DNA from: JAAEKA01 sp049299095
Lineage (GTDB): Bacteria; Chloroflexota; Anaerolineae; JAAEKA01
Assembly (NCBI GenBank): GCA_049299095.1
Contig: JBAQWV010000143.1
Coordinates: 54,079-118,078 of the forward strand
Reading direction: 5' to 3'
DNA length: 64,000 nucleotides
Part shown: positions 29,092 to 38,145 of the stretch, piece after piece
How positions within the stretch are numbered: the stretch's first letter is position 1
Layout: every line of letters starts with the position of its first letter
Made by a program: the position numbers and the translations under genes
The notes under the pieces: model-generated
Told to the model about the DNA's origin: nothing
The model's input: the letters and a program-made list of their open reading frames with translations, nothing else
Databases searched by the model: none

Positions 29092-29847
29092 ATGACACCA
29101 TTGACTAACCCATCCCCCATCTCCATCGCCCTCTTCATCACCTGCGTGGCAGACCTGTATCGCCCCGACGTAGGCGATGCCACGGTTGCGCTGCTGGAGC
29201 AACAAGGGCTGACTGTGCAGTTCCCGGTGGCTCAAACCTGCTGCGGCGCCATCGCCCACGAAGCAGGCTGGCAGCCGGAAGCAATCGAACTGGCTCGACG
29301 CTGGATCGAAATCTTCGAGCCTTACGAGACCATCGTTTCCCCTTCGCCCTCCTGTGTGGCGCATGTACGCTTCGAATATCCGCGCTTGCTGGCCGCGGAA
29401 CCCGCCTGGCAGCGCCGCGCCGAGGCGGTAGCCGCCCGTACCTACGAACTGAGTGAATTTCTGGTGAATGTGTTGGGTATCACCGATGTCGCTGCAACTT
29501 TCCGCGGCAAGTTGACCTATCAGCCTGCCTGCCAGCAGCTTCGTACTCTGCAAACCGACGCGCAGGCGCGGGCATTGCTGAACGGGGTGCAAGGCAGCAC
29601 CGTGGTTCCCCTGGGCGATGCCGAAGCCTGCTGCGGGTTTGGCGGCCTGCTCAGCGTGCGGATGCCACAGATTGCCGATGCGATGGCCGACCGCAAGGCC
29701 AAAGCTATTGAGGCAACCGGCGCTGACGCAGTAGTGACCGGTGAAGCAGGCTGTGCACTGCACCTGAGCGACGCGCTGAAGCGGCGCGGCAGCGCCTGCC
29801 GCGCGTTGCATTTGGCCGAGTTGCTGGCTGGACAAGCGGATGAATGA
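29092..29847 (+). CDS. LutA/YkgE-like (Fe-S)-binding oxidoreductase subunit
   Basis: 251 residues with the two cysteine-rich CCG domains of the LutA/GlpC/heterodisulfide reductase family: QTCCGAIAHEAG (about 44-55) and EACCGFGGLLSVRMP (about 177-190), plus two further Cys-bearing strands (SPSCVAHVR and TGEAGCALH). In LutABC the protein takes part in lactate oxidation. LutB and LutC homologues are not adjacent here, so the partner is unknown. It overlaps the next gene by 8 bases. Confidence 0.85.
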   Translation: MTPLTNPSPISIALFITCVADLYRPDVGDATVALLEQQGLTVQFPVAQTCCGAIAHEAGWQPEAIELARRWIEIFEPYETIVSPSPSCVAHVRFEYPRLLAAEPAWQRRAEAVAARTYELSEFLVNVLGITDVAATFRGKLTYQPACQQLRTLQTDAQARALLNGVQGSTVVPLGDAEACCGFGGLLSVRMPQIADAMADRKAKAIEATGADAVVTGEAGCALHLSDALKRRGSACRALHLAELLAGQADE

Positions 29848-30184
29848 GCTGTTTTGGTACAACCTGGATCAACTCATCGCGGCCAGCGAGATCGTGCTTG
29901 ATCGCCCCGCGGGTTCTGTACATCCGCGCCACACCGATATAATTTACCCGCTGGACTACGGCTATCTGGCGGGCACTTCGGCAGGTGACGGCGACGGCAT
30001 TGACGTGTGGCTGGGCAGCCTGCCGGAGCGGGCGCTGGTTGGCATCGTCTGCACCGCGGATGTATTAAAACGAGATACAGAAATCAAGCTGCTGCTGGGC
30101 TGCACCTGTGAAGAAATTGCCCTGATCCAAACGTTCCTGAACCACTTTGGCCTGGGCTGCCTCATCGTACCGCGTTCTGCATAG
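29840..30184 (+). CDS. Small inorganic-pyrophosphatase-like protein
   Basis: 114 residues, shorter than the usual 170-180 of class I pyrophosphatases. It keeps a diverged active-site core: IYPLDYGYLAGTSAGDGDGIDVWLG, with aspartates in the DGDGIDVW segment matching the metal-binding DGDPLDV. The C-terminal half is short. It may hydrolyse pyrophosphate or a related phosphoanhydride, or have lost activity. It overlaps the LutA-like gene, so the two are translated together. Confidence 0.7.
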   Translation: MNELFWYNLDQLIAASEIVLDRPAGSVHPRHTDIIYPLDYGYLAGTSAGDGDGIDVWLGSLPERALVGIVCTADVLKRDTEIKLLLGCTCEEIALIQTFLNHFGLGCLIVPRSA

Positions 30185-30208
30185 CATCTCTTCATTTTCG
30201 AGGTTCCC

Positions 30209-31432
30209 ATGACCCCATTTCCCCTCCCCGCCGGTTTTCACTTCACCGGTGTGTCCTGCGGCATCAAGCCACACACCGCGGCCTACAGCGCGGGCCACGA
30301 CGCAGCACAGCCACTCGATCTGGCGCTGGTATTCAGCGATGCACCCTGCCAGGCCGCAGGCGTATTCACTCAAAATCGCTTTCCTGCCGCGCCAGTGGTG
30401 TATGACCGCGCCCTGTTGCAGGCCAATACCACCGCGCTGCAGGCAGTCGTCATCAATGCGGGCAACGCCAATGCCTGCACCGGTGAGCAAGGATTGGCCG
30501 ACACCGCGCGCAGCGCCGCGTGGGTAGAGGCTGTGCTGGGGCTGCCCGCTCACTCCGCACTGGTGTTATCCACCGGCGTGATCGGCCTACCGTTGCCGAT
30601 GGACAAGATCGAGGCGGGCATTGCCGCGGCCGCCGCGCACCTGCGCACAAACGACCCCACAGACGGCCTGAACCTGGCCGCGCGTGCCATCATGACCACC
30701 GACACGCGGCCCAAACTGGCTGCGCAGCGAGTGGGGCAGGCCACGCTGCTCGGCATCGCCAAGGGCGCGGCCATGATCCATCCCAACATGGCGACCATGC
30801 TCGGCGTGCTTGTCACCGACGCCGCGCTGGACGCCGCCACCCTGCACGCGTTGCTGCGCGGCGCGGTGGATCGCAGCTTCAACGCCATCACGGTGGATGG
30901 TGACACCAGCACCAACGATACGGTGCTGCTGTTGGCCAATGGCGCGGCTGGGCCGGTGGACACGGCCGCCTTTGCTGCGGCCCTTGCCACGGTTTGCACC
31001 GACCTGGCGCAGCAGATCGTGCGCGACGCGGAGGGTGCCACTAAGTTCATCACGGTTCGCGTGACGGGGGCGGCGACAGCCGCCGACGCGCGACAGGTGG
31101 CGCAGACCATTGCCACCTCGTCGCTGGTGAAGACCGCGGTCTACGGGGGTGATCCCAACTGGGGACGCGTGCTGGCCGCGGCCGGGCGCAGCGGCGTGGC
31201 GCTCAATCCGCAGCAGTGCGCGCTCTGGTTCGCCGGTGATGGCGGCGCACCTTATCAAACCGTGGCGCGCGGTGTGCCGTGTGCCTACGACGAAAGTGTG
31301 GCCGCGGCGATTTTTGCCTGCCAGGAACTGGAAATTCACCTCGATTTGGATGCTGGTACAGCCGAAGCGACGCTGTGGACCAGCGACCTGACCCATGACT
31401 ACGTGTCGCTCAATGCGCATTATCGGACATAG
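30209..31432 (+). CDS. argJ: Bifunctional glutamate N-acetyltransferase/ornithine acetyltransferase
   Basis: 407 residues, normal length. The autocleavage site is present in KGAAMIHPNMATMLGVLVTDA: the family cleaves before the nucleophilic Thr in MAT. Later parts NAITVDGDTSTNDT and GGDPNWGRVLAAAGRSG are conserved active-site segments. The enzyme recycles the acetyl group from acetylornithine to glutamate in arginine synthesis. GAGG precedes the ATG. argH lies 2 kb further on the same strand but is separated by other genes. Confidence 0.95.
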   Translation: MTPFPLPAGFHFTGVSCGIKPHTAAYSAGHDAAQPLDLALVFSDAPCQAAGVFTQNRFPAAPVVYDRALLQANTTALQAVVINAGNANACTGEQGLADTARSAAWVEAVLGLPAHSALVLSTGVIGLPLPMDKIEAGIAAAAAHLRTNDPTDGLNLAARAIMTTDTRPKLAAQRVGQATLLGIAKGAAMIHPNMATMLGVLVTDAALDAATLHALLRGAVDRSFNAITVDGDTSTNDTVLLLANGAAGPVDTAAFAAALATVCTDLAQQIVRDAEGATKFITVRVTGAATAADARQVAQTIATSSLVKTAVYGGDPNWGRVLAAAGRSGVALNPQQCALWFAGDGGAPYQTVARGVPCAYDESVAAAIFACQELEIHLDLDAGTAEATLWTSDLTHDYVSLNAHYRT

Positions 31433-31458
31433 CAAGGGTACACTGGTATACAAGTAGA

Positions 31459-31547
31459 CTGGTAAATAGCAAACAAGACGGAAGATGCTCCCTTACGCCG
31501 CCGCGTCCTTGGGAGTTCACAATTGTTTGGAAGCACTCATTTACCAG
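31459..31547. repeat. Degenerate palindrome between argJ and the aldo/keto reductase gene
   Basis: CTGGTAAAT 31459-31467 and ATTTACCAG 31539-31547 are perfect inverted repeats, flanked by further partly matching words (GTAGACTGG, CAGCTTACC). The 147-base gap otherwise shows nothing. Confidence 0.45.
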
Positions 31548-31579
31548 CTTACCGCCTACCAAATGCCGAAGGAGTTTTC

Positions 31580-32542
31580 ATGGAATACCGCAATCTGGGC
31601 CGTACCGATTTAAAAGTCAGTGAATTGTGCTTGGGAACGATGCAGTGGGGCTGGACTGCCGATGAAGCCACTGCGTTCGCGGTGATGGATGCCTTTGTCG
31701 AGGCGGGTGGCAACTTCATTGACACCGCTGACATCTATTCCAACTGGGTGGCAGGCAACCCAGGCGGTGTGTCGGAGGAGATTATTGGCCGCTGGCTGCG
31801 CGCTCGCGGCAACCGTGATCAGATCGTGCTGGCCACCAAGGTGCGCGGCACGATGTGGGAGGGGCCGACTGGCGAAGGCTTGAGCCGCGCCCACATTATG
31901 ACTGCCGCAGAGAACAGCTTGCGCCGTCTGCAAACCGATGTGCTCGACTTGTATCAGTCGCACTGGTTCGATGCCAACGTGCCGATTGAGGAAACGCTGC
32001 GCGCGTTCGACGATCTGGTGCGACAGGGTAAGGTGCGCGTTGTGGGGTGTTCAAACTACCCCGCGGATCGTCTGCGCGGGGCCCTCACCGTGAGCATGGA
32101 GTTTGGTTTGGCGCGCTACGACACGCTTCAGCCGCATTACAGCCTGGTGCATCGTATGGAATTTGAACACGAGCTGCGTGCCCTCTGCCTGCGCGAGAAG
32201 ATTGGCGTCGTTCCGTACAGCCCGCTGGCGGGTGGCTTCCTCACAGGTAAATACCGCCGCAACGAACCAATGCCGGACAGCGCGCGCGCCAGCTCGGTGC
32301 AGCGCAAATACCTGAACAACGAAGGCTACACAGTGGTCGAATTGTTGCAGGAGCTGGGCGCGCCGCGTGGCAAGACGGTGGCGCAGATGGCGTTGGGCTG
32401 GCAGTTGAGCCAGCCGGTGATTACCGCGCCGATCATCGGCGCTAACTCGATCAGCCAACTGAACGACAGCCTGGGTGCGGTGGGGTTGCGTCTGACTAAT
32501 GCGGAGATGCAGGCGCTGGATGCCGCGAGCGCGTGGGCATAG
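31580..32542 (+). CDS. Aldo/keto reductase
   Basis: 320 residues from ATG 31580, with AAGGAG at 31569-31574; the frame is open upstream but that part is intergenic. The TIM-barrel AKR has FIDTADIYSNW (catalytic Asp and Tyr), VLATKVRG (Lys) and LYQSHWFD (His), so the tetrad is complete. NADPH-binding motifs are in the C-terminal part (PIIGANSISQL). The form is like YajO/Tas-type aldo/keto reductases. Substrate unknown. Followed by a palindromic repeat with a T run. Confidence 0.88.
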   Translation: MEYRNLGRTDLKVSELCLGTMQWGWTADEATAFAVMDAFVEAGGNFIDTADIYSNWVAGNPGGVSEEIIGRWLRARGNRDQIVLATKVRGTMWEGPTGEGLSRAHIMTAAENSLRRLQTDVLDLYQSHWFDANVPIEETLRAFDDLVRQGKVRVVGCSNYPADRLRGALTVSMEFGLARYDTLQPHYSLVHRMEFEHELRALCLREKIGVVPYSPLAGGFLTGKYRRNEPMPDSARASSVQRKYLNNEGYTVVELLQELGAPRGKTVAQMALGWQLSQPVITAPIIGANSISQLNDSLGAVGLRLTNAEMQALDAASAWA

Positions 32543-32550
32543 CACCTTTT

Positions 32551-32606
32551 TTATCACAAAGGCACAAAGATACCCAATAGTTTATGTCTTGGCGTCTTCG
32601 TGATAA
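32551..32606. repeat. Palindromic intergenic repeat, ACCACAAAG type, copy 2
   Basis: TTATCACAAAGGCACAAAGA 32551-32570 pairs with TCTTGGCGTCTTCGTGATAA 32587-32606 with four mismatches. It has the same word set as the repeat at 27744-27811. Confidence 0.65.
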
Positions 32607-32689
32607 ATTCTGCAGGGCCTTGTCCTGATTTTTCATCATTAAGGCTTACCGTATGCTTCCGGATCGAGATTCACCTCGTTCCTCGAGAC

Positions 32690-33148
32690 TTAGCAAGCCT
32701 CCCTATGCAACGCGTACCAGCGCGCCTCCCACTTTTTCACCATCCAATCAATCCATTCTCCCGCGCTGACTGTCGCGCCGAGGCGAAACAGGTGCCCGGC
32801 GCAACGACAATCGGAAGCGCCGAAGCCGGAGATGATTGCCGGCGCGTGCGCGGCCAACTCACCGGCCCAGGTACATTCCAGCCGCGCGGCGCTCACCTGC
32901 ACCAGCGCGCCAAGCAGCTCAGCTTGCGGCAACAGATGATCAATGTGCCAGTGGGGTTTGGTCGTGCCGCGCGCGTGACGTCCGACGCGCGCAGCAAGAC
33001 CGCCCGGCCCCAGTGCGCTGCCAACATACGCATACACGCCCGCGGGGAAGCTATAGCGCCGCGACCGGCCAATCGGAAAATCCGTCAGCGCGGGCAGCGT
33101 GAACAGCACGATGTAAGACCCGCCCGAGCGGGGGAGAGCATGGAACAT
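32690..33148 (-). CDS. DUF123 / GIY-YIG nuclease-like protein
   Basis: 152 residues. Motifs of the DUF123 family: GSYIVLF, then PAGVYAYVGSALGPGGLAARVGRH (the GVYAYVGSA segment corresponds to GIY-YIG), and HWHIDHLL. A late Cys-rich part, GFGASDCRCAGHLFRL, is also typical. Members are often linked to endonuclease III and DNA repair; activity is not proven. It is alone on the minus strand between plus-strand genes. Confidence 0.8.
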   Translation of the reverse strand: MFHALPRSGGSYIVLFTLPALTDFPIGRSRRYSFPAGVYAYVGSALGPGGLAARVGRHARGTTKPHWHIDHLLPQAELLGALVQVSAARLECTWAGELAAHAPAIISGFGASDCRCAGHLFRLGATVSAGEWIDWMVKKWEARWYALHREAC

Positions 33149-33229
33149 GAGAGAGATTGTACGTGCAACGCGGCTGCACGCAAGCTTCCCTGAACAGATT
33201 GCACGAATGGGCGGGCAATGGTATCTTTA

Positions 33230-33314
33230 GAATTCGGAAGTGCCTGCACATCTCAAGAACCGGTTAGCATCTCACAGCGATACTTATGACACAATCTGAG
33301 CCACTTCCGAATTC
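33230..33314. repeat. Inverted repeat GAATTCGGAAGTG upstream of argH
   Basis: GAATTCGGAAGTG 33230-33242 and CACTTCCGAATTC 33302-33314 are perfect inverted repeats 59 bases apart. The similar GGAAGT/ACTTCC pair at 44042-44079 may be a second copy. Confidence 0.6.
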
Positions 33315-33359
33315 ACGATAAGCCGTTTCTTAGAGCGAATTCCACACCATGAGGACCGT

Positions 33360-34751
33360 ATGCCGGTAAATTCTCCCACCCTTTGGGGCGGGCGCTTCGA
33401 GCAAGCAGCCAGCCCCCTGTTGCGTCAATTCAACGATTCACTGCCCTTTGACCAGCGCCTGTGGCTGGAGGACATCCTGGGCAGTCAGGCCTACGCGGCC
33501 GCGCTGGCGGATGCCGGACTGCTGACGGCTGCCGAGCGTGACACTTTGCACACTGGCCTCGCTCAGGTGGCTGACGAGTGGCGCAGCGGGCAGTTCGTGC
33601 TGGCGGCAGGCGACGAAGACATTCACACCGCGGTGGAGCGTCGTTTGGGCGAGATCGTCGGGCCGGTGGCGGGCAAGCTGCACACCGGTCGCAGCCGCAA
33701 CGATCAGGTGGCAACCGATCAACGTTGGTGGGTGCGCAACCGGATTGACGAGTTGGACACGGCGCTGGGGGGGCTGCTGCAAACCGCGCTGGACCGTGCC
33801 GCGGCAGACATAGAGGTGCTGATGCCGGGCTACACCCACTTGCAGCCCGCACAGCCGATTCGCTGGTCGCACTGGCTTCTTAGCCATGCCTGGGCGTGGC
33901 AGCGCGATCGCGAGCGCCTGGCCGAGCTGCGCGCGCGGGTCAATCGCTGTCCGCTGGGTGCGGGGGCGCTAGCCGGCACCCCCTTCACCGTGGATCGCAC
34001 CGCACTGGCTGCAATACTCGGCTTTGCCGCGCCGATCCCCAACAGCATGGACGCGGTGCGCGACCGCGATTACATCGTCGAGTTCCTCGCCTGGGCCGCA
34101 CTGCTGGGCAGTCATCTCAGCCAGTTGGCCGAGGATTTGATTCTGTGGAACAGTAAGGAATTTGGCTTTGTGCAGGTCGCCGATCAGTGGAGCACCGGCA
34201 GCAGCTTGATGCCGCAGAAACGTAACCCCGATTCGCTGGAGCTGCTGCGCGGCAAAGCGGGGCGGCTGACGGGCAACCTCACGTCCGCGCTGGTGATGCT
34301 GAAGGGCCTGCCCGCGGCATACAACAAGGATTTGCAGGAGGACAAGGAACCGCTTTTCGACAGCGTGGATACGCTGCTGCTGGCTTTGCCCGTGGCTGCG
34401 GGAGTGTTAGGCACGTTGACAATTCATCCGCAGCGGATGCGCGATGCGCTGGTGGATGAGATGCTCGCCACTGATCTGGCCGATTATTTGGTGCGTCGTG
34501 GCGTGCCCTTCCGTCAAAGCCATGAGCTGGCCGGGGTGGCCGTGAAGCGCAGCGAGACGCTCGGCGTACCGCTGCGTAGCCTGCCGCTGGAGGAATACGC
34601 GGCCATCAGCCCACAGTTTGGCGCGGACGTGGCCGCGGTCTTCGATTTCGAGCGGTCGGTGGAACAACGCGCGGCTATCGGCGGCACAGCCAGGGCTGCG
34701 GTCGAGGCACAGATTGCCGCACTGCAAGCCTTGGTGGTGCGGATCACGTAG
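33360..34751 (+). CDS. argH: Argininosuccinate lyase
   Basis: 463 residues, the usual length. Signature GSSLMPQKRNPDSLELLR (about residues 280-297) and the second conserved part HTGRSRNDQVATD (about 109-121) are complete. TPFTVDRTAL and YTHLQPAQP add to the match. It splits argininosuccinate into arginine and fumarate, the last step of arginine synthesis. GAGG at 33351-33354 precedes the ATG. argJ is on the same strand 2 kb upstream; argG is not in the window. Confidence 0.96.
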   Translation: MPVNSPTLWGGRFEQAASPLLRQFNDSLPFDQRLWLEDILGSQAYAAALADAGLLTAAERDTLHTGLAQVADEWRSGQFVLAAGDEDIHTAVERRLGEIVGPVAGKLHTGRSRNDQVATDQRWWVRNRIDELDTALGGLLQTALDRAAADIEVLMPGYTHLQPAQPIRWSHWLLSHAWAWQRDRERLAELRARVNRCPLGAGALAGTPFTVDRTALAAILGFAAPIPNSMDAVRDRDYIVEFLAWAALLGSHLSQLAEDLILWNSKEFGFVQVADQWSTGSSLMPQKRNPDSLELLRGKAGRLTGNLTSALVMLKGLPAAYNKDLQEDKEPLFDSVDTLLLALPVAAGVLGTLTIHPQRMRDALVDEMLATDLADYLVRRGVPFRQSHELAGVAVKRSETLGVPLRSLPLEEYAAISPQFGADVAAVFDFERSVEQRAAIGGTARAAVEAQIAALQALVVRIT

Positions 34752-34762
34752 TAAATCCTCCC

Positions 34763-35644
34763 ATGACAGTTATCTGCGAAATCGAAGCCAAAACTCTGCT
34801 GTCCACAGCCACACGGCCTGATAGCTGGTTTGGTATCAAATACACTATGAACCTCTATCGCGGCTGTCAGCATCGCTGCATCTACTGCGACAGCCGCAGT
34901 CTGTGCTATCACATTGATGATTTCGACGGCGAAGTGCTGGTGAAGGTCAACGCGCTGGAACTGCTGCGCCACGAATTACCGCGCAAGCGGATCAAGGGCT
35001 ATGTGGGTACAGGTTCGATGAACGATCCCTACATGCCGCTGGAGCGCAGCCGTCGCTTGACCGCGGGCGCACTGGAGATCATCGCCACGACCGGTTTTCC
35101 GGTACACGTCATCACCAAGAGCGATCTGGTTTTGCGCGATCTGGATATATTGCGAGCGATTCAGCAACGCACGCGCGCGGTGGTAACGATTACGATCACG
35201 ACGCCAGACGATGCGCTGGCACGACAGGCGGAACCAGGCGCGCCTTCGTCCTCTGCGCGCTTGGCCGCACTGGAGCGTCTGGCCAAGGCTGGTATCGTGG
35301 CTGGTGTGGCGCTGATGCCGGTGCTGCCCTTTCTGGAGGACGATCCCGCCGCGTTGCGTGAGCTGGTGGATCGAGCCTATGGCTGCGGCGCGGCGCATAT
35401 TATCGCCGGTTTTGGCATGACTCTGCGCGATCGGCAGCGCGAGCACTATTACGCGGAGCTGGAGCGGCGTTTCCCCGGCGTAAAAGCACAGTACGAGCGG
35501 GCATTTGGCGAGCGTTACAGTGCCCCCGCGGTAGGCGCAGCACAGCTGGAAGCGCAGTTCGCCGAGCAGATCAGCCGCTACGGCTTGCCACGCCGCGTTC
35601 CACCCTATGAAGCGCCGCAGCCGCAGCAGTTGGGGCTGTGGTGA
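34763..35644 (+). CDS. Radical SAM protein (SPL/Rv2578c-like)
   Basis: 293 residues. The radical SAM cluster motif CQHRCIYC (about residues 35-42, CxxxCxxC) lies in NLYRGCQHRCIYCDSRS, as in the spore photoproduct lyase-like or Rv2578c-type proteins. GTGSMNDPYMPLE and the SAM-binding strand follow. C-terminal part has no further Cys cluster. Function is uncertain; homologues are linked to DNA or nucleotide chemistry in some annotations. It begins 11 bases after argH, probably by co-transcription. Confidence 0.85.
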   Translation: MTVICEIEAKTLLSTATRPDSWFGIKYTMNLYRGCQHRCIYCDSRSLCYHIDDFDGEVLVKVNALELLRHELPRKRIKGYVGTGSMNDPYMPLERSRRLTAGALEIIATTGFPVHVITKSDLVLRDLDILRAIQQRTRAVVTITITTPDDALARQAEPGAPSSSARLAALERLAKAGIVAGVALMPVLPFLEDDPAALRELVDRAYGCGAAHIIAGFGMTLRDRQREHYYAELERRFPGVKAQYERAFGERYSAPAVGAAQLEAQFAEQISRYGLPRRVPPYEAPQPQQLGLW

Positions 35645-35831
35645 CAAATCCGTCTCAGGCGCTTTCTCGAAGCCACGGCCGGGGCTTCGTGATCTGAGAA
35701 CACCGGATTCGATTGGGTGACAACTCGTTGCCACCGAAGTTCCTACATAACCGGTGTCGGAAGGGATTTGACGTAGCCCCCGCTTTGCGGTAAGCTGGCA
35801 AAAATTTGTATTGCAAAGAAAGGCCCATCTC
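35645..35831. other. 187-base gap with imperfect palindromes
   Basis: GAAGCC and GGCTTC near 35670-35690 form a hairpin, and ACACCGG/CCGGTGT bracket 35699-35758. No promoter or gene could be supported. Confidence 0.3.
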
Positions 35832-36749
35832 ATGCGTATTCTTGTCACCGGCGGCGCCGGTTTTATTGGCTCCCACATCACCGATGCCTTTGTCGCAGCA
35901 GGACATCAGGTTGCCGTACTGGATAACCTCAACACTGGCAAGACGGCCAACATCAACTCGACAGCCACCTTCTATCAGGTGGACATCCGCGACACAGCCG
36001 GGCTGGCACGCGTCTTCGCCGAGTTCAAACCAGAAATCATCTCGCATCAGGCTGCGTTGGCTGATGTGCGCGGCTCCTTCCGCGAGCCGGACACCTACGC
36101 CGAAGTGAATATCATCGGCTCGATCAACCTGCTGGAGCAGGCGCGTCAGCACGGCGTGCAGAAGATCATCTACGCCTGCACCGGCGGCGCGGCCTATGGC
36201 GAACCGGAATACGTGCCCGTGCGCGAGGATCACCCTGTCAACCCACTCGATCCCTACGGCGCGAGCAAACACACGGTGGAGCATTACCTGTTTATCTATC
36301 GCCACAACTTCGGCATCAACTACGCCAGCCTGCGCTATCCCAACGTCTATGGTCCACGTCAAGACCCGCACGGCGAGGCGGGAGTGGTGGCGATCTTCAC
36401 CGGCAAGATGCTGGCAGACGAATCCTGCACGATCAACGGCGATGGCACGCAGCAGCGCGATTTCGTCTATGTCGGCGACATCGCCCGCGCCAACTTGTTG
36501 GCTGCCGAGCACGGCACTGGTATTTTCAATATCGGCAGCGGTCTCGGCACCGATGTCAACACGATCTTTGCTGGCCTGAAGCTCGCTTCCGGCTATCGCC
36601 AGGATGCCCTGTACGGCCCGGCCAAGCTGGGCGAAGTTTACAAGATTTACCTGGATGCGTCCAAGGCCAAGCGCGAGCTGGGCTGGGAAGCCACTGTCTC
36701 GGTCGAAGATGGTCTGCGCCGCACAGTTGAGTATTTTCAGAATAAGTAA
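35832..36749 (+). CDS. NAD-dependent sugar epimerase (UDP-glucose 4-epimerase-like)
   Basis: 305 residues from ATG 35832 (AAAGG upstream). Short-chain dehydrogenase fold: VTGGAGFIGSH at the start (NAD-binding glycines), ACTGGAAYGEP, and the catalytic tyrosine-lysine in PYGASKHTVEHY. DGTQQRDFVYVGD and FNIGSGLGTDV are typical of UDP-sugar epimerases. It interconverts a nucleotide sugar for surface glycans; GalE and WbpP-like roles cannot be separated. A GT4 gene follows 105 bases on. Confidence 0.88.
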   Translation: MRILVTGGAGFIGSHITDAFVAAGHQVAVLDNLNTGKTANINSTATFYQVDIRDTAGLARVFAEFKPEIISHQAALADVRGSFREPDTYAEVNIIGSINLLEQARQHGVQKIIYACTGGAAYGEPEYVPVREDHPVNPLDPYGASKHTVEHYLFIYRHNFGINYASLRYPNVYGPRQDPHGEAGVVAIFTGKMLADESCTINGDGTQQRDFVYVGDIARANLLAAEHGTGIFNIGSGLGTDVNTIFAGLKLASGYRQDALYGPAKLGEVYKIYLDASKAKRELGWEATVSVEDGLRRTVEYFQNK

Positions 36750-36754
36750 ACAAA

Positions 36755-36855
36755 GTAGCCATGTAGACAAGTGGCGAGGTGAGCGCGCGACCATTGTGCA
36801 GTTGAACGCCAGCCGTGCCCCGTAGGTTGTCTGCTACCTGGATCAGCTACCTGTG
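36755..36855. repeat. Degenerate palindromic stretch before the glycosyltransferase
   Basis: GTAGACAAG near 36767-36773 and GTTGTCTGCTAC near 36828 are partly complementary, with further GTAGC and GCTACC words on each side. Confidence 0.35.
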
Positions 36856-38015
36856 TGACTACGACTACCGATTACCTGCCCGTCACCCATCGCCCCTCAT
36901 CAGCCCCTCCCCGTCTGGTCGTTAATGGCTGGTTTTGGGGGCAGTTGAACACCGGCTCCGGGCAATACTTGCATCATCTGGCGCGCGCACTGCCGCAGGT
37001 GACCGAGCTGCACGGCACGCTGGTGCTGCCCGCCGCGCCCATCGTGCCCATACCTGCGGGCTGGCAGGTCGAAATCATCCCGCCCGCAGTACACCACCAT
37101 AGCGAAAACCTTGCCAAGTTGTGGTTCGAGCAAGTCAGCTTCCCGCGCGCGTGCGCCAACCTGTGTGCGCAGGTGGCGTGGACGCCCTACTGGGGCGCAG
37201 GCTGGCGTCAGCCCTGTCCCACCGCGGTCACAGTCCACGATCTGATCCCGCTGCTGTTGCCTGCGTATCGTGGTGGCGCGTTGCAGCGCGGCTATACCCG
37301 CCTCGTGGCCGCCACGGCCCGCCGCGCGCCCTTGCTATTGACTGACAGCGCGGCCAGCCGTGCAGACATCATTGCCCAGTTACGCCTGCCCCCGTCGCGC
37401 GTCCACGCGGTGCTGCTAGCCGCGGATGAACGCTTTCAACGCGTCACTGACAGCGCCGAGTTGGCTCGCGTGCGGGCGCGCTATCACCTGCCGGAGCGCT
37501 TTATCCTCTACCTTGGTGGCTTCGACGTGCGCAAAAACGTGGCGGGCCTGCTGCGTGCCTATGCGCTACTCGCAGCGGCCCAGCCCGACTTGCCGCGGCT
37601 GGTCGTGGCGGGCAAGCTGCCAGCCGCGGATACCCCCTTCACACCCGACCCGCGGCGACTGGCCGCGGCCAGTGATGTTGCAGCGCGCGTGCATCTGACC
37701 GACTGGGTGGATGAAGCCGACAAGCCCGCGTTGTACAGTATGGCCGATCTGTTTGTTTTCCCCTCGCTGTATGAAGGCTATGGTCTGCCTGTGGCAGAAG
37801 CTGCGGCTTGTGGCGCGCGCGTGGTCACCGCGGATAGTTCATCGTTGCCGGAAGCGGCGCCGCACGCCTGGTTGACAGACCCAACCGACGACCACGCGCT
37901 GGCCGCGGCGATGCAGACCGCGTTGGCTGCGCCTGTTCCTCCACTCCCTCACCCGCGCCGCACCTGGTTCGATGTGGCGCGCGCGACCTTCGCTGCTTTG
38001 AAGACCCTGCTATAA
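36855..38015 (+). CDS. Glycosyltransferase family 4 protein
   Basis: 386 residues from a GTG start (no Shine-Dalgarno). GT-B fold with two domains. The N-terminal acceptor domain has NTGSGQYLHHLARAL. The C-terminal donor domain has ILYLGGFDVRKNVAGLLRAY and the family motif DLFVFPSLYEGYGLPVAEAAACG, in which the conserved Glu binds the nucleotide-sugar. Donor and acceptor are unknown; it probably works with the upstream epimerase in surface polysaccharide synthesis. Confidence 0.87.
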   Translation: MTTTTDYLPVTHRPSSAPPRLVVNGWFWGQLNTGSGQYLHHLARALPQVTELHGTLVLPAAPIVPIPAGWQVEIIPPAVHHHSENLAKLWFEQVSFPRACANLCAQVAWTPYWGAGWRQPCPTAVTVHDLIPLLLPAYRGGALQRGYTRLVAATARRAPLLLTDSAASRADIIAQLRLPPSRVHAVLLAADERFQRVTDSAELARVRARYHLPERFILYLGGFDVRKNVAGLLRAYALLAAAQPDLPRLVVAGKLPAADTPFTPDPRRLAAASDVAARVHLTDWVDEADKPALYSMADLFVFPSLYEGYGLPVAEAAACGARVVTADSSSLPEAAPHAWLTDPTDDHALAAAMQTALAAPVPPLPHPRRTWFDVARATFAALKTLL

Positions 38016-38016
38016 T

Positions 38017-38125
38017 GATCTGGACTACTGGCTGTAAATCTATACAGCCAGCTCGACCGACGGGGACGGAAGGTAGCGGCCTGCGTAGTGGTCACTGGAT
38101 ACTGAATCTTGATGCCACTCGTATG
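38017..38125 (+). ncRNA. Candidate structured RNA with a partial SRP-like motif
   Basis: TATAAT 38011-38016 overlaps the stop of the glycosyltransferase gene and could act as a -10. Downstream is a strong 9-bp hairpin CTGGCTGTA 38028-38036 with TACAGCCAG 38043-38051, then GACGGAAGGTAGCGGCC at 38065-38081, which is similar to the GGAAGG..AGC..GCC core of SRP RNA domain IV. Several key positions differ (A-G at the stem base, G for A in the loop), and no long hairpin closes it, so I do not call it SRP RNA. The 3' end is unknown. Confidence 0.3.
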
Positions 38126-38145
38126 GCGAAGCGCGCAATTCCTAT

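Noticed and set aside
32600..33193. Plus-strand 197-codon frame over the DUF123 gene
   Set aside because: Arg/Ala-rich shadow; the minus strand has the GVYAYVGSA pattern of the DUF123 family.
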